NCBI GenBank assembly: GCA_003649205.1
Contig: QMRC01000002.1
Location: forward strand, 146,770-210,769
DNA length: 64,000 nucleotides
Reading direction: 5' to 3'
DNA from: Thermoprotei archaeon
GTDB lineage: Archaea; Thermoproteota; Thermoprotei; Thermoproteales; B15-G16
Shown here piece after piece: positions 1-8,286 of the stretch. The notes under the pieces were generated by a model that had not been told where the DNA came from, did no database searches, and saw only the letters and a program-made list of their open reading frames with translations. The position numbers and the translations under genes were made by a program. Position 1 is the stretch's first letter; each line of letters opens with the position of its first letter.

Positions 1-2
1 AG

Positions 3-101
3 CGTGTCCTTAAGGAAGTGAATGAAATCATCAAGAGACATCCAAGACTCCCTAAGGGTACTGCTATAGAGCTCGTGAGGGAAGATCGTGATAGTCATTG
101 A
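3..101 (+). CDS. vapB: VapB-type antitoxin, C-terminal part (cut by window edge)
   Basis: This is the 3' end of an open frame that enters from the left edge and stops at 99-101. The remaining 32 residues end in VREDRDSH. The downstream vapC starts inside it (14-nt overlap), the usual antitoxin-toxin coupling. The C-terminal tail resembles that of the second antitoxin at 863-1081, which ends IREDRETR, so the two pairs are probably related. The DNA-binding N-terminus is outside the window, so the family call rests on context and on this tail. Confidence 0.6.
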   Translation, partial: RVLKEVNEIIKRHPRLPKGTAIELVREDRDSH

Positions 102-498
102 TGCATCTGCACTAGCTAAGTACATCCTAGGAGAAGAGCAGTGGGAAACAGTAGCTCAGTACCTAGAGCAGGAGAGGGTACTCACACTAGGTATGGCATT
201 AGTTGAGGTGCTAAACGTAGTGAGAAAAGCAGTACACATCCACAAACTACTCAGTAGGGATGTAGCACGTGAAAAGTACCTAGCACTAAAGAAACTCGTA
301 GAGAATGAAGTCATAGAAGTGGAGAATGAGGTAAAGTACCTTGAAAAAGCCTTCAACCTTGCTCTCAGCACCGGGATTACCGTCTATGATGCACTATACA
401 TCGTACAGGCAATGGAACACAAAACACAACTACTCACCAGCGACCGAGGACAAGCAGAAGTAGCAAAGAACCTCGGTGTAACAGCAGTAATCGTATAG
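88..498 (+). CDS. vapC: VapC-type PIN-domain toxin RNase
   Basis: A 136-residue PIN-domain protein. The acidic PIN residues are visible in order: Asp in the N-terminal MIVIDAS, Glu in LVEVLNVV, Asp in TVYDALY and Asp in LLTSDRG near the C-terminus. PIN toxins of this type are Mg-dependent ribonucleases, usually neutralised by a VapB encoded just upstream. The GTG start at 88 overlaps the antitoxin frame by 14 nt, so the two are translationally coupled. Length and motif spacing are normal, and nothing suggests decay. Confidence 0.9.
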   Translation: MIVIDASALAKYILGEEQWETVAQYLEQERVLTLGMALVEVLNVVRKAVHIHKLLSRDVAREKYLALKKLVENEVIEVENEVKYLEKAFNLALSTGITVYDALYIVQAMEHKTQLLTSDRGQAEVAKNLGVTAVIV

Positions 499-806
499 CA
501 CTCAAACCCCCCTACACAGGACCCCACCAGCACCCTACAGATCCAACCCAATACCTCAACACTCCAGCAACATTGATGCACTAGAGCATACTACTCACCC
601 CCACCAATAACCAACTCATAGAAAGCAGAACACTGATTCTCAGAGCACCCTCAGAACAGAGTTACTCATGCTACCACCATCAAGATCTTACCCAACACAC
701 CACCCTCACCAAGCACATACACAAAGCACCTCAACCCCGAAACCAACGTCTCAACACAGGTAATTACTCTACCATACCTTTCCTCAATCTATGACTTGTT
801 GACAAG
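499..806. other. Gene-poor spacer between two vapBC pairs
   Basis: I see no convincing gene on either strand. The + strand is rich in A and C and poor in G and T for about 300 bases, a strong keto/amino skew compared with the flanking genes. Open frames here are short and lack family resemblance. The stretch ends in the operator-promoter of the second vapBC pair. Confidence 0.5.
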
Positions 807-828
807 ATGTTCGTTGAACATTTATAAG
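807..828 (+). promoter_or_regulatory. TATA box overlapped by palindrome, vapBC promoter/operator
   Basis: A perfect inverted repeat ATGTTC-gtt-GAACAT lies at 807-821 and runs directly into the TATA-like element TTTATAAG at 821-828. Transcription would begin near 850, just before the antitoxin start at 863. VapB-type antitoxins commonly autorepress by binding palindromes over their own promoter, so this is a plausible operator. The function is inferred from position and symmetry. Confidence 0.55.
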
Positions 829-862
829 GCTCCGTGCTACGTAATGTGTCACGGGATTGTGC

Positions 863-1081
863 ATGAGTACTGTGATACATGTCCGTGTACCTAGGTATGT
901 AAAGGAGAAACTTGAGAAGTATGGTGTGAACATATCGGAAGAGGTAAGGCGTTTCCTTGAAGAGAGATTACGTCAGTTAGAAGCTCAGAAACTAGTGGAG
1001 GAACTTAGGAAGCATCTCGAGAGTATGCCTAAGGTAGGTGATAGTGTTCCACTAATTCGTGAAGATCGTGAAACTCGCTAG
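863..1081 (+). CDS. vapB: VapB-type antitoxin
   Basis: A 72-residue protein starting MSTVIHVRVPRYVKEKL, with the short strand plus helices of a ribbon-helix-helix/CopG-like VapB, then a charged helical arm and the tail IREDRETR that would wrap the toxin. A TTG six bases upstream (857) is an alternative start. I prefer ATG 863 because it lies shortly after the predicted transcription start (TATA 821-828). The toxin gene follows after 6 nt. The palindrome at 807-821 is its likely autoregulatory target. Confidence 0.8.
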   Translation: MSTVIHVRVPRYVKEKLEKYGVNISEEVRRFLEERLRQLEAQKLVEELRKHLESMPKVGDSVPLIREDRETR

Positions 1082-1087
1082 CAACAT

Positions 1088-1516
1088 ATGGCTGTACTAG
1101 ACTCATCATTCATCGTGAAACTAGTTATTCACGAACCGTACAGCGAAGAAGCACTTAATCTCTTCAGGAAACTCACTACATCTGGAGAGAAGCTACGTAC
1201 ACCATGCATAGCTCTAGCTGAGGTCCTCAATGCTATCTGGAAACATACTGTACTACTCAAAGATCTTGATCAGAGTCAGGTAGGGAATGTACTTAGGTAC
1301 CTAACTTCTCTCTGGCGATTACTTCATGTTCACCCAATCGATGAACTTGCTGAGAATGCTCTAAATGTAGCCACTAGGTTAGCAATTACAGTATACGACG
1401 CATTCTACATAGTCCTAGCACTACAGTACAGAGAAGTGCTCTACACCTTTGACAGAAAGTTAGCAGCTAAGGCGAAGGAGGTAGGTGTAGAGACTGTGGT
1501 ACCATCTGAGTCTTAA
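1088..1516 (+). CDS. vapC: VapC-type PIN-domain toxin RNase
   Basis: A 142-residue PIN-domain ribonuclease. The catalytic acidic positions are recognisable: Asp in MAVLDSSF, Glu in LAEVLNAI, Asp in TVYDAFY and Asp in YTFDRKLA. It follows its VapB partner by 6 nt in the same direction. It is clearly homologous to, but diverged from, the VapC at 88-498 (shared TVYDAxYIV block). Two adjacent VapBC modules of one family suggest local duplication or an accumulation hotspot. Confidence 0.9.
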   Translation: MAVLDSSFIVKLVIHEPYSEEALNLFRKLTTSGEKLRTPCIALAEVLNAIWKHTVLLKDLDQSQVGNVLRYLTSLWRLLHVHPIDELAENALNVATRLAITVYDAFYIVLALQYREVLYTFDRKLAAKAKEVGVETVVPSES

Positions 1517-1656
1517 TTGGGACTACCTCCTAAAACCATACAGGTAACTCACCTTAGAGGTTAGGGAGAGAGACTGAGTAAGCTTGCTCTTGTCACTAGT
1601 ACCTTAAGTACCTACCTCAATTGTTGAGAGAGCACTAGAGGGAGAGATTCGTAGAG

Positions 1657-1821
1657 TTAGACTTCGGCAAATTCAGTATCTTTGGTTGTTACTCTATCAC
1701 CTATGACATCTGGTTTCTCGGCTATGGTGATGTATACGAGGTTCTTGATGGTACCTATGTCGAGTAGGGTTTGTACTTTGGCTTTACTGTCCTTTACTGG
1801 AGATACTGTGCCTATTATCAT
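1657..1821 (-). CDS. Small hypothetical protein, 54 residues
   Basis: A minus-strand ATG-started frame begins 5 nt after the stop of the PaREP1/HEPN gene at 1827 and encodes 54 residues beginning MIIGTVSPVKDSKAKV. The peptide has a normal-looking composition with alternating hydrophobic strands (IKNLVYITIAEKPDVIG). I do not recognise the family. It could be a co-transcribed small protein or the surviving tail of a decayed gene. The tight spacing to the upstream gene is the main argument that it is real. Confidence 0.35.
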   Translation of the reverse strand: MIIGTVSPVKDSKAKVQTLLDIGTIKNLVYITIAEKPDVIGDRVTTKDTEFAEV

Positions 1822-1826
1822 CTGGT

Positions 1827-2210
1827 TTATGTGATTGGTTCTTTCTCAATTCCTGTTCTGTTTTGAGTTTGTGCTAGTTGTTGTGTTTTCTTGAGGAGTT
1901 GCTCTATATCTGGTAGGCTTGCTTTGACTTGGTCTATTGTTAGTGCTGCTTCGTGGAACCCCCATACATGTAGGTCGTACGCGATGCTCCATCCTCGGTT
2001 TATGGTTGGTTCGTTTAGTTTTGTAGTGAGTGTTTTTGCTGCTTTGGATAGTAATTTTGTCCACCATTTACCTTCTCTATGTGCTTCCTGTGCTTCTGGA
2101 ATGTTGAATTTTGTGGCTAGTGCTTTTACGCATTCTTCAGCTACTTTGTATAGTTTCTCACTTGCTTGTACTGCATTGCCTTTTTCTAGGTATTCTCTAG
2201 CTTCTTGCAT
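1827..2210 (-). CDS. PaREP1-family HEPN-like protein, 5' end damaged
   Basis: The 127-residue product matches the PaREP1/HEPN pattern seen in crenarchaeal repeat families: helical, with EYLEKGNAVQASEKLYKVAEE, a GKWW-TKLL segment and a W-IAYDLHVWGFHEAAL block. The same frame stays open and family-like upstream of ATG 2210 to a TGA at 2349-2351 (about 46 more residues, including STDPETYIIDIL). However, there is no ATG, GTG or TTG in that extension. Either translation starts at the internal ATG, giving an N-terminally shortened protein, or the gene is decaying. The substrate is unknown; HEPN proteins are often RNases or parts of toxin systems. Confidence 0.6.
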   Translation of the reverse strand: MQEAREYLEKGNAVQASEKLYKVAEECVKALATKFNIPEAQEAHREGKWWTKLLSKAAKTLTTKLNEPTINRGWSIAYDLHVWGFHEAALTIDQVKASLPDIEQLLKKTQQLAQTQNRTGIEKEPIT

Positions 2211-2393
2211 GAATTTTCTAGCTAGTTCGAGTCTTGCTTCAATTTCTTCGTTGGGATTACAGAGTTTGTGAGTGAGTATGTCGATGATGTATGTTTCTGG
2301 ATCGGTGCTTTGTTCCCTTAGTTTTTTCAGGTAGCTTTCTAGGTAGTTTCAGGGTTATGCTATGTGACGTGGAGGTTGCCTCTAGGTGTTTCG

Positions 2394-2951
2394 TTATTTC
2401 CTTTCTTCTAAGTCTCCTCTTTCTCTTCGTAGGATTGCTTTTAGTGTGTATGTTACGATCCAGAGCTTGGCTGCTTCTTCGCACCCGTCCTCCATGAGCC
2501 ATCTCTTCGCTATCTCCATGATCTTATCTAGCTTGCTTAGGTCTATCTCCTTTGGATCTTTCTCCCTAATTTCTCTCACGACCTCTAGTATGAATTTAAC
2601 TTCCTCTGGTTTTAGCGGGTTTAGTGCTGTTTTATGTGCTGTTGCTAAGCGTTCGATTTCTCTTAGGAGGTATTCTCTTTCCTCGGGTGTGAAGAGCTTT
2701 TTCATTGTCATGAAGTCTATTAGGTGTGTATGGAGTGAGTGTATGAGTGAGGTCACTGTTCTGGCGCTACTTCTAATCTCTTGTCTTAGTTCCTTTAGTC
2801 TTTCATCTATTTTTCTGAATTTGTTGTCTATTTCCTCGAACTTCATGTCTATTGACGCAAATTTTCTACCTAGCCAGTAGGCTAGGGATATCACCGAGAT
2901 TACCACTGTGAGAAGCGTGCTGATAATTCCTGTAAGTACGTACATTTCCAT
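2394..2951 (-). CDS. Membrane-anchored coiled-coil protein, unknown function
   Basis: A 185-residue protein with one N-terminal transmembrane helix (about residues 5-27) followed by a heptad-rich stretch (FEEIDNKFRKIDERLKELRQ, about 38-57) and a helical C-terminal domain with a charged end. No catalytic motif is visible. It lies directly upstream of the PaREP1/HEPN gene on the same strand, about 40 nt from its open frame, so the two may be co-transcribed. The family is not recognised. The topology predicts a short extracellular N-terminus or signal anchor with a cytoplasmic helical body, which is inference. Confidence 0.6.
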   Translation of the reverse strand: MEMYVLTGIISTLLTVVISVISLAYWLGRKFASIDMKFEEIDNKFRKIDERLKELRQEIRSSARTVTSLIHSLHTHLIDFMTMKKLFTPEEREYLLREIERLATAHKTALNPLKPEEVKFILEVVREIREKDPKEIDLSKLDKIMEIAKRWLMEDGCEEAAKLWIVTYTLKAILRRERGDLEERK

Positions 2952-3517
2952 GTTCTCTACTTGAGCTGTGTTTAATGATTCTCCTAAGTATGTTACTGTG
3001 CTTCTCTCTTAAATGTCAGTATTTTGGTCTACGTTGTTTCTCTGTACCTGGTGTTGATTCGTAGTTTTCCCTAGTTTCATCTATGGTTTCGTTGTTCAGT
3101 TAGGCGTAACTTCTTCATCGTTCTGTTGTGGGCTGGATTCATCATCTTTTCGTTGGTCTCTGTTCTCTGGTGTCAGTACCCGGTATCGGCTTAATCATCG
3201 ATGATCATCTTAGTCCTCCTTCATCATCGTTAACCTTTGTGTCTCTGTGGGGGTTTTATGGCGTTCTTCGTTTCTTGACTCTTTGTTGCTTCTTTGCTTT
3301 TCCTCTACAGGTAACTCATAGTGTTTCTTACCTCTGTTCTGAGGTTTCGCTATGTTTCTTTCTCTTTTCTTGATGTTATTTTGCTTTTTGTTCTCTTTCT
3401 TCTGAGTTTTTGGTTTTGTGGCTGAGTGGTGTGCTTCTTTGTGGTTTTCCCTGAGGTGTTGTTGCTGTGATTGTTTTGAGTAAGGGTTTTGTAGTTGTTT
3501 TGTTGTTGGTTACTGTG
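2952..3517. other. T/G-rich gene-poor stretch
   Basis: About 560 bases with no convincing gene. The + strand is very rich in T and G. The longest frame (3128-3373, +) encodes a low-complexity Phe/Leu/Ser/Cys-rich string without start signals and is probably an effect of composition. A C/D-box-like element follows at 3518-3571. Confidence 0.5.
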
Positions 3518-3571
3518 GTGATGATGCTTCCCGGGGAGCGTCCGATTGGTGATGAGTACGGTGCCTACTGA
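3518..3571 (+). ncRNA. Candidate C/D box guide RNA
   Basis: Read on the + strand there is box C GTGATGA (3518-3524), a weak D' CCGA (3542-3545), a 3-nt linker, box C' GTGATGA (3549-3555), exactly 12 nt (GTACGGTGCCTA) and box D CTGA (3568-3571). The 12-nt C'-to-D interval is the archaeal spacing rule. The first guide interval (17 nt) is longer than usual and D' is imperfect. It lies just past the 3' end of the minus-strand regulator gene. No target is assigned. Confidence 0.35.
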
Positions 3572-3579
3572 CTGCTCTT

Positions 3580-4296
3580 TTAACTTGTTGGGAGGAGGTA
3601 CTTGAGTAGGTTTATTGCTATGTTTAGTATCTTCTTCTCTGCTCTTCTAAGATCTTTTGCTATTGCTGACTTAGATACCTTCAGCATTGATGCTAGTTCT
3701 GTTAGGTTTACCTTTCTTGGGTATTCGTAGTAGCCTTTGCTTATTGCTGTGAGTAGGACTTTGTTTTGTGTCTTTGTTAGTGCATATTCGTTGACTATGG
3801 ATGTTAGGTCTAGTAGTAGGAATGGGTTCATTAGCTTTGCTAGCATGACTATGTCCTCAGGTCTCACTCTTGTGCTTTTGCATATCTTAACGTCGTTGTA
3901 CTCTTTGAGTGTTGATAGGATTTCTGCTTCTTGCTTGCTATTTACTGATAGGAGGAACCAATCCTCTAGTCCTTCCTGTGTGAAGAGTGGTCTCAGTATT
4001 GCTAGTGGTTTATCCCATATACACTTTATTGCGTGTGTTGGTTTGCATACTAGCTCTAGTGCGCTCGTGTCTTTGCTTCTCCATAGTACGCCTACCTTCT
4101 TGACATTTAGTTTCTTGAATGTATCGATTATTTCGTGTATGTCCCTGTTCCTATGGAGTACAACCATCTGTACATAGAGTCTTTCTTCGTCGATTACTCT
4201 TGAGTCTATGACATAGACCCCTATGTTGTCGAACTTCTCAGAGATAGATATAACAGGGCAATCTGGCTGCCACATCTTTATCAATGTTAGCCTCAT
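3580..4296 (-). CDS. Bat-like transcriptional regulator (HTH_10)
   Basis: A 238-residue protein whose C-terminal third is the bacterioopsin-activator HTH: a LTKTQNKVLLTAISKGYYEY segment, then LASMLKVSKSAIAKDLRRAEKKI (about residues 175-220). The N-terminal 160 residues form an uncharacterised ligand or effector domain with a few cysteines. It is transcribed divergently from the Nramp-like transporter at 4430, across a short A/T-rich intergenic region with TATA-like sequences in both directions. That arrangement suggests it may regulate the transporter or itself; this is inference. Confidence 0.8.
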   Translation of the reverse strand: MRLTLIKMWQPDCPVISISEKFDNIGVYVIDSRVIDEERLYVQMVVLHRNRDIHEIIDTFKKLNVKKVGVLWRSKDTSALELVCKPTHAIKCIWDKPLAILRPLFTQEGLEDWFLLSVNSKQEAEILSTLKEYNDVKICKSTRVRPEDIVMLAKLMNPFLLLDLTSIVNEYALTKTQNKVLLTAISKGYYEYPRKVNLTELASMLKVSKSAIAKDLRRAEKKILNIAINLLKYLLPTS

Positions 4297-4397
4297 GCCA
4301 CATCCCTAACTATTTACAGCAATAAATATATTAATAAATAACAGTAACTCTAAGTTTCAACATAGTGAATATGTAAACCAAAACTCTTATCTATTCA

Positions 4398-4408
4398 GGT
4401 TAAAAAGG
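4398..4408 (+). promoter_or_regulatory. TATA-like box of the Nramp-like transporter
   Basis: GGTTAAAAAGG is centred about 27 bases before ATG 4430. This distance predicts transcription starting at or next to that ATG, so the mRNA would be leaderless. It is the reason for choosing 4430 over the in-frame ATG at 4415. Confidence 0.5.
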
Positions 4409-4429
4409 TAGTGTATGAGGTTTTCCTCC

Positions 4430-5917
4430 ATGGCTTCTGCTGAGAAAGCCATTAAGTTAGGTAGGTTGAAGGTTGGTCTAAGGTTGAGAGAGATACCACC
4501 ATTCATTGGTATCGCTGCTGCTTTCGGTCCAGGTATTGTCTGGGCTGCTATTGCTCAGGGTTCAGGTGAGTTCATTTGGTGGCCATACCTAGCAGCTAAG
4601 TACGGTACAGCACTAATGTGGATTCTACCAATCGCAGCTTACATGCAGTTCTTCGTCAATCACCTCGTAATAAGGTACACTGCAGCTACTGGAGAGGGCA
4701 TCTTCTATGGGTTTGCTAGAATTCACCCAGCATTCGCCATAATAATGATGATAATGTGTATGATAACGTTTAGCTGGATGGCGGGTTACGCAGGTGCAGG
4801 TGCTACAGCACTAGCAGCGTTAACAAACTTCCCACCAGGTTGGCCTGTTAAGCTACAGGTAATCTTCTGGACGTACGTGACTGTTGTTCTCTTCGTAGCT
4901 GCATTGTGTCTAGGTGGTGTAGTGTATAATGTTGTTCAGTACTTCATGTACGTAACCTTCGCGATTGCAACCGTTGGTCTACTAACTGTAGCTATTGCTT
5001 GTCCAGTCGTCCATAAGTATGCTCCTGAGTTCCTATCATCACTACTACCATTCCCAAGACCAGAGTTCTGGGAGGTAATTGGTAAGCTAGAGCCAGGTGA
5101 TGCATCTGTACTAGTGACCTGTATTGCCTTCGCCGGTATGGGTGGCTTCTTCAACTTAATGTACTCATACTGGTGGAGGGAGAAGGGCTTAGCAATGGCT
5201 AGGTATGTTGGTAGAGTCGTCGGTCTAGCTGGCAAACCAGAGCCAATTCCAGAGGCAGGTTTCGCGATTGATCCGGAGAAGCCAACACCTGAAGAAGCTA
5301 GGAGGAGATGGAAGGATTGGATGAAGTTTGCACACCTAGATAATGCTCTACTAGGTGTTACCAGCAACTTCGTCACTATCATACTAACGACAACACTATC
5401 GTACTCAATACTGAGGATGGTGTACCACACCTATCCAAAGGGTTGGGAGCTCTGTGTAGTACAGGCTAAGTGGTTCGAGATAATGTGGGGTCCAGTAGGT
5501 GCAATGATTCTGTGGATCATTGCTTGGAGCTTCATGGGTAACTGCTACCTAGGTATCATAGATGCTGTACCGAGGATGTGTACTGATGCTGTCTACGCTG
5601 TATTTGAGAGAGCTAGGAAGTGGTCGTATAGGAGATGGTACTACTTCTGGCTATTCGTCTACGTAGTACCTCTGTCCCTTATTACGCCATGGCTAGCTAA
5701 GCCAGGTTGGTTAATCATACTCTGTGGTATACTGAACTTCTTCGCTATGGTCATCTACATACCAGCACTGCTGTACCTCTACTACGTGATAATGAAGAGA
5801 GAGTACCCTGCAAAGTTCGCAGTACCGGGTACAGGTTGGCTCATTGCAGGCATCATAGCGTTCATATTCTACCTCTACACAGCGATATGGTACCTGAAGA
5901 TTAGGTTCGGTCTATAA
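4430..5917 (+). CDS. Nramp-related membrane transporter, non-canonical
   Basis: A polytopic protein of about 495 residues with roughly 11-12 hydrophobic segments. The first helix region GPGIVWAAIAQGSGEFIWWP occupies the place of the Nramp metal-site motif DPGN, which is replaced by a GSGE-type motif. The sixth-helix region reads AFAGMGGFFNLMYSYWW instead of the canonical Met-Pro-His. It therefore belongs to the wider Nramp-like branch of the APC superfamily, but the substrate need not be Mn or Fe. A cytoplasmic charged loop (about residues 265-300) separates the halves. A Bat-like regulator is divergent upstream, and a T-run (5933-5937) follows the stop. Confidence 0.75.
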   Translation: MASAEKAIKLGRLKVGLRLREIPPFIGIAAAFGPGIVWAAIAQGSGEFIWWPYLAAKYGTALMWILPIAAYMQFFVNHLVIRYTAATGEGIFYGFARIHPAFAIIMMIMCMITFSWMAGYAGAGATALAALTNFPPGWPVKLQVIFWTYVTVVLFVAALCLGGVVYNVVQYFMYVTFAIATVGLLTVAIACPVVHKYAPEFLSSLLPFPRPEFWEVIGKLEPGDASVLVTCIAFAGMGGFFNLMYSYWWREKGLAMARYVGRVVGLAGKPEPIPEAGFAIDPEKPTPEEARRRWKDWMKFAHLDNALLGVTSNFVTIILTTTLSYSILRMVYHTYPKGWELCVVQAKWFEIMWGPVGAMILWIIAWSFMGNCYLGIIDAVPRMCTDAVYAVFERARKWSYRRWYYFWLFVYVVPLSLITPWLAKPGWLIILCGILNFFAMVIYIPALLYLYYVIMKREYPAKFAVPGTGWLIAGIIAFIFYLYTAIWYLKIRFGL

Positions 5918-6229
5918 CTCTCTTCCCAACTTTTTAATAGCTACTAGCCCTCTTCACTTCCTCTCCTAACAGCTCCAACACACCGTCTATGATTCTCAAT
6001 CTGGATTTCCCTTCAATTTGAGGTCTGGAGAGGTTTAGGGTTGAATGATGCTGTAGTTTATTGAGTGTGTTAGGGAGGTAATACCTGTTATGGGTGTTGC
6101 TACTGGTAGTACGTACACTGCGAAAGTTTGGGAAATGGGTATTTCAATGTACCTAATCACTTGAGGGTAGGTGGTTGAGGAAGGTATGTGCTTTTTATAA
6201 ACTGTGTTGAAGTGAATTGGTTACTAGTG
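5918..6229. other. Intergenic stretch without a clear gene
   Basis: 312 bases between convergent genes. It starts with a T-run that may terminate the transporter transcript. On the minus strand a TATA-like TTATAAAAAG (6191-6200) is followed by an open GTG-started frame of about 41 codons ending near 6038. The peptide has no recognisable features, so I do not call it. Nothing else is supported. Confidence 0.4.
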
Positions 6230-7894
6230 TTATAGCTGAAATACTGCTCCTTTATCTGCTGATGAGACTGCTCTCGAGTATCTGAGTAGGTATCCCTTAC
6301 TGATCTTTGGTCTTGGTGGCTTCCACTCCTTTAGTCTCTTCTCGATTTCTTCAGGTGGTAGTAGTAGATCTAGCTTCTTGTTCTTAAGGTCAATCCTTAT
6401 TCTATCTCCGTCGCGTACGATGGCTATTGGCCCACCTTCTGCTGCTTCAGGTGATACGTGTCCAATAGCTAGTCCTCTTGTTGCTCCTGAGAATCTACCG
6501 TCTGTTACTAGTGCTACGGATTCGGCTAATCCCATACCTGCTACTGCTGCTGTTGCTGCTAGCATCTCTCTCATGCCTGGTCCACCTTTGGGTCCTTCGT
6601 ACCTTATCACAACCACATTACCTGGAACTATCTTACCGTCTAGAATAGCCTTCACGGCATCTTCTTCGCAGTCGAAGACTTTCGCTGTTCCTTCGAAGTA
6701 CCTTAGGTGCTCTGGTATTGCTCCTATCTTTATCACTGCTCCTCTAGGTGCTAGTGTACCTTTGAGTATCATGATACCTCCTCTTGGACTCCACGGATTC
6801 TCTACACTCCTGATAACGTCTCTCCTCAGTACCGTAACTCCTTCAAGTAGCTCTCTAACTGTCTTCATTGTTACTGTTAATCTATCCTTGTGTATGAGTC
6901 CTAGTTTATCGAGTTCCTTCATTACTGCTAGTACACCACCTGCTTCGTAGAGGTCTAGCACGAAGTATGGTCCTGCAGGACTCAACTTACATAGTGTCGG
7001 TACTTTTTCGCTTAGTTCGTCGAAGTCGTCTAGTGTTAGGTCTACTCCTGCTTCTCTAGCTATTGCTGGTAGGTGGAGTACTGTATTTGTTGATCCTCCT
7101 AGTGCTAGGTCAACAGCTATTGCATCTAGGAATGCTTCTCTAGTCAGGATTTTGCTTGGTGTTATGCTCTTCTCGACTAGCTTGACTATGAGCATTCCTA
7201 CGTACTTTGCTAGTCTTACTCTCTCTGCGTAGACTGCTGGTATGGTTCCGTTTCCTGGTGGTGCTACTCCAAGTGCTTCTGCTAGGCAGTTCATGGTGTT
7301 TGCTGTGAACATACCTGCACAAGATCCGCAGGTTGGGCATGCTCTCTCTTCTACCTCCTTCAGTTCCTCTAGTGTTATCTTACCTGTCTTGTACTCACCA
7401 ATTGCTTCGTACGCATTCTTGAAGTCTATGAGCTTGCCCCTGTACTTACCTGGTAGCATTGGCCCTCCTGCTATGAGTATTGCTGGTATGTCTAGTCTTG
7501 CCATTGCCATTAGCATTCCTGGTATGATCTTGTCACATGAACCTACGAGGACTAGTCCGTCGAATCTATGTGCTTGTGCCATTATCTCTATGCTATCAGC
7601 AATTATCTCTCTGGAGGGTAGTGAGTACCTCATTCCTTCATGACCCATAGCTATTCCATCACATACACCAATTACACCGAACTCGATGGGTGTTCCTCCT
7701 GCCATTCTAACTCCTGCTTTAACTGCTTCAGCTATCTGTCTTAGGTGTATGTGACCTGGAATTATCTCATTCCATGCACATGCAATGCCGATTAGTGGTC
7801 TGCGTATCTCTTCATCGATGTAGCCCATGGCCTTGAATAGTGATCTATGTGGGGTTCTCTCAATACCTTCCTTCACGATAGAGCTTCTCATCAT
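6230..7894 (-). CDS. ilvD: Dihydroxy-acid dehydratase
   Basis: Full-length (554 residues) IlvD of the IlvD/Edd family, the penultimate step of valine, isoleucine and pantothenate precursor synthesis in the cytoplasm. The Fe-S/Mg site cysteines are in IACAWNE (about 39), GSCDK (about 120) and [10 protein letters not shown] (about 193). A Cys in all three positions fits the oxygen-tolerant [2Fe-2S] type more than the [4Fe-4S] type, although that is inference. The C-terminal GRFSGATRG and GDRIRIDL blocks are present. The first ATG is supported by a Shine-Dalgarno GGAGGTG 7 nt upstream. No other branched-chain genes are nearby. Confidence 0.96.
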   Translation of the reverse strand: MMRSSIVKEGIERTPHRSLFKAMGYIDEEIRRPLIGIACAWNEIIPGHIHLRQIAEAVKAGVRMAGGTPIEFGVIGVCDGIAMGHEGMRYSLPSREIIADSIEIMAQAHRFDGLVLVGSCDKIIPGMLMAMARLDIPAILIAGGPMLPGKYRGKLIDFKNAYEAIGEYKTGKITLEELKEVEERACPTCGSCAGMFTANTMNCLAEALGVAPPGNGTIPAVYAERVRLAKYVGMLIVKLVEKSITPSKILTREAFLDAIAVDLALGGSTNTVLHLPAIAREAGVDLTLDDFDELSEKVPTLCKLSPAGPYFVLDLYEAGGVLAVMKELDKLGLIHKDRLTVTMKTVRELLEGVTVLRRDVIRSVENPWSPRGGIMILKGTLAPRGAVIKIGAIPEHLRYFEGTAKVFDCEEDAVKAILDGKIVPGNVVVIRYEGPKGGPGMREMLAATAAVAGMGLAESVALVTDGRFSGATRGLAIGHVSPEAAEGGPIAIVRDGDRIRIDLKNKKLDLLLPPEEIEKRLKEWKPPRPKISKGYLLRYSRAVSSADKGAVFQL

Positions 7895-8027
7895 GTGGGA
7901 GCACCTCCAAGTACTAGTAGCGTATGTGATGAATTATTATTTTACGTGGTTGACATGTTCTAATTCGTGATTGCGAACCTCGTAAAAATAGAGGGTTGGT
8001 ACTGAAGGTATTGGGTTTACGAGTGAC

Positions 8028-8237
8028 TTATAGGTACCCTAGTGCTCTTAGTCTCTCCTTAATCTTCTCCTCTTCTTCAGGTGTGTAGCTTGGTTTCTCT
8101 TCCTCTACTAAGACCTGTTCTAGGACGTACTTGATGAATTCCTCAACTGATGTGAATGTTCCTGTTTCCTCTATGAATTTCTTGGCTTTCTCGTACAGCT
8201 CTTTAGGTATCTTCACACTTACGTACTCATCGCTCAT
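8028..8237 (-). CDS. Ribbon-helix-helix (CopG-like) small regulator
   Basis: A 69-residue protein: MSDEYVSVKIPKELYEKA forms the RHH strand and first helix, followed by a second helix (SVEEFIKYVLEQVL), an acidic linker and the ending RLRALGYL. The RHH gene at 10613-10843 ends RLIALGYL, so the two are related. It follows the phosphodiesterase gene on the same strand (28-nt gap after its stop at 8287). I prefer ATG 8237 to upstream in-frame starts because the RHH fold begins directly there. It probably binds DNA as a dimer and regulates the cluster; the regulon is inferred. Confidence 0.8.
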   Translation of the reverse strand: MSDEYVSVKIPKELYEKAKKFIEETGTFTSVEEFIKYVLEQVLVEEEKPSYTPEEEEKIKERLRALGYL

Positions 8238-8286
8238 GTTGATTACCGTACCTCTCAACTGCGTACCAGTACTTAAGTATTCTAAC

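Noticed and set aside
3128-3373. 81-codon frame in the T/G-rich gap
   Set aside because: Low-complexity Phe/Leu/Ser/Cys string, no Shine-Dalgarno site or promoter, explained by base composition.
6378-6950. 190-codon frame opposite ilvD
   Set aside because: It lies entirely antisense to a well-conserved gene and has no family resemblance; similar long antisense frames occur opposite cdhD, the acyl-CoA synthetase and the wHTH gene, reflecting codon bias.
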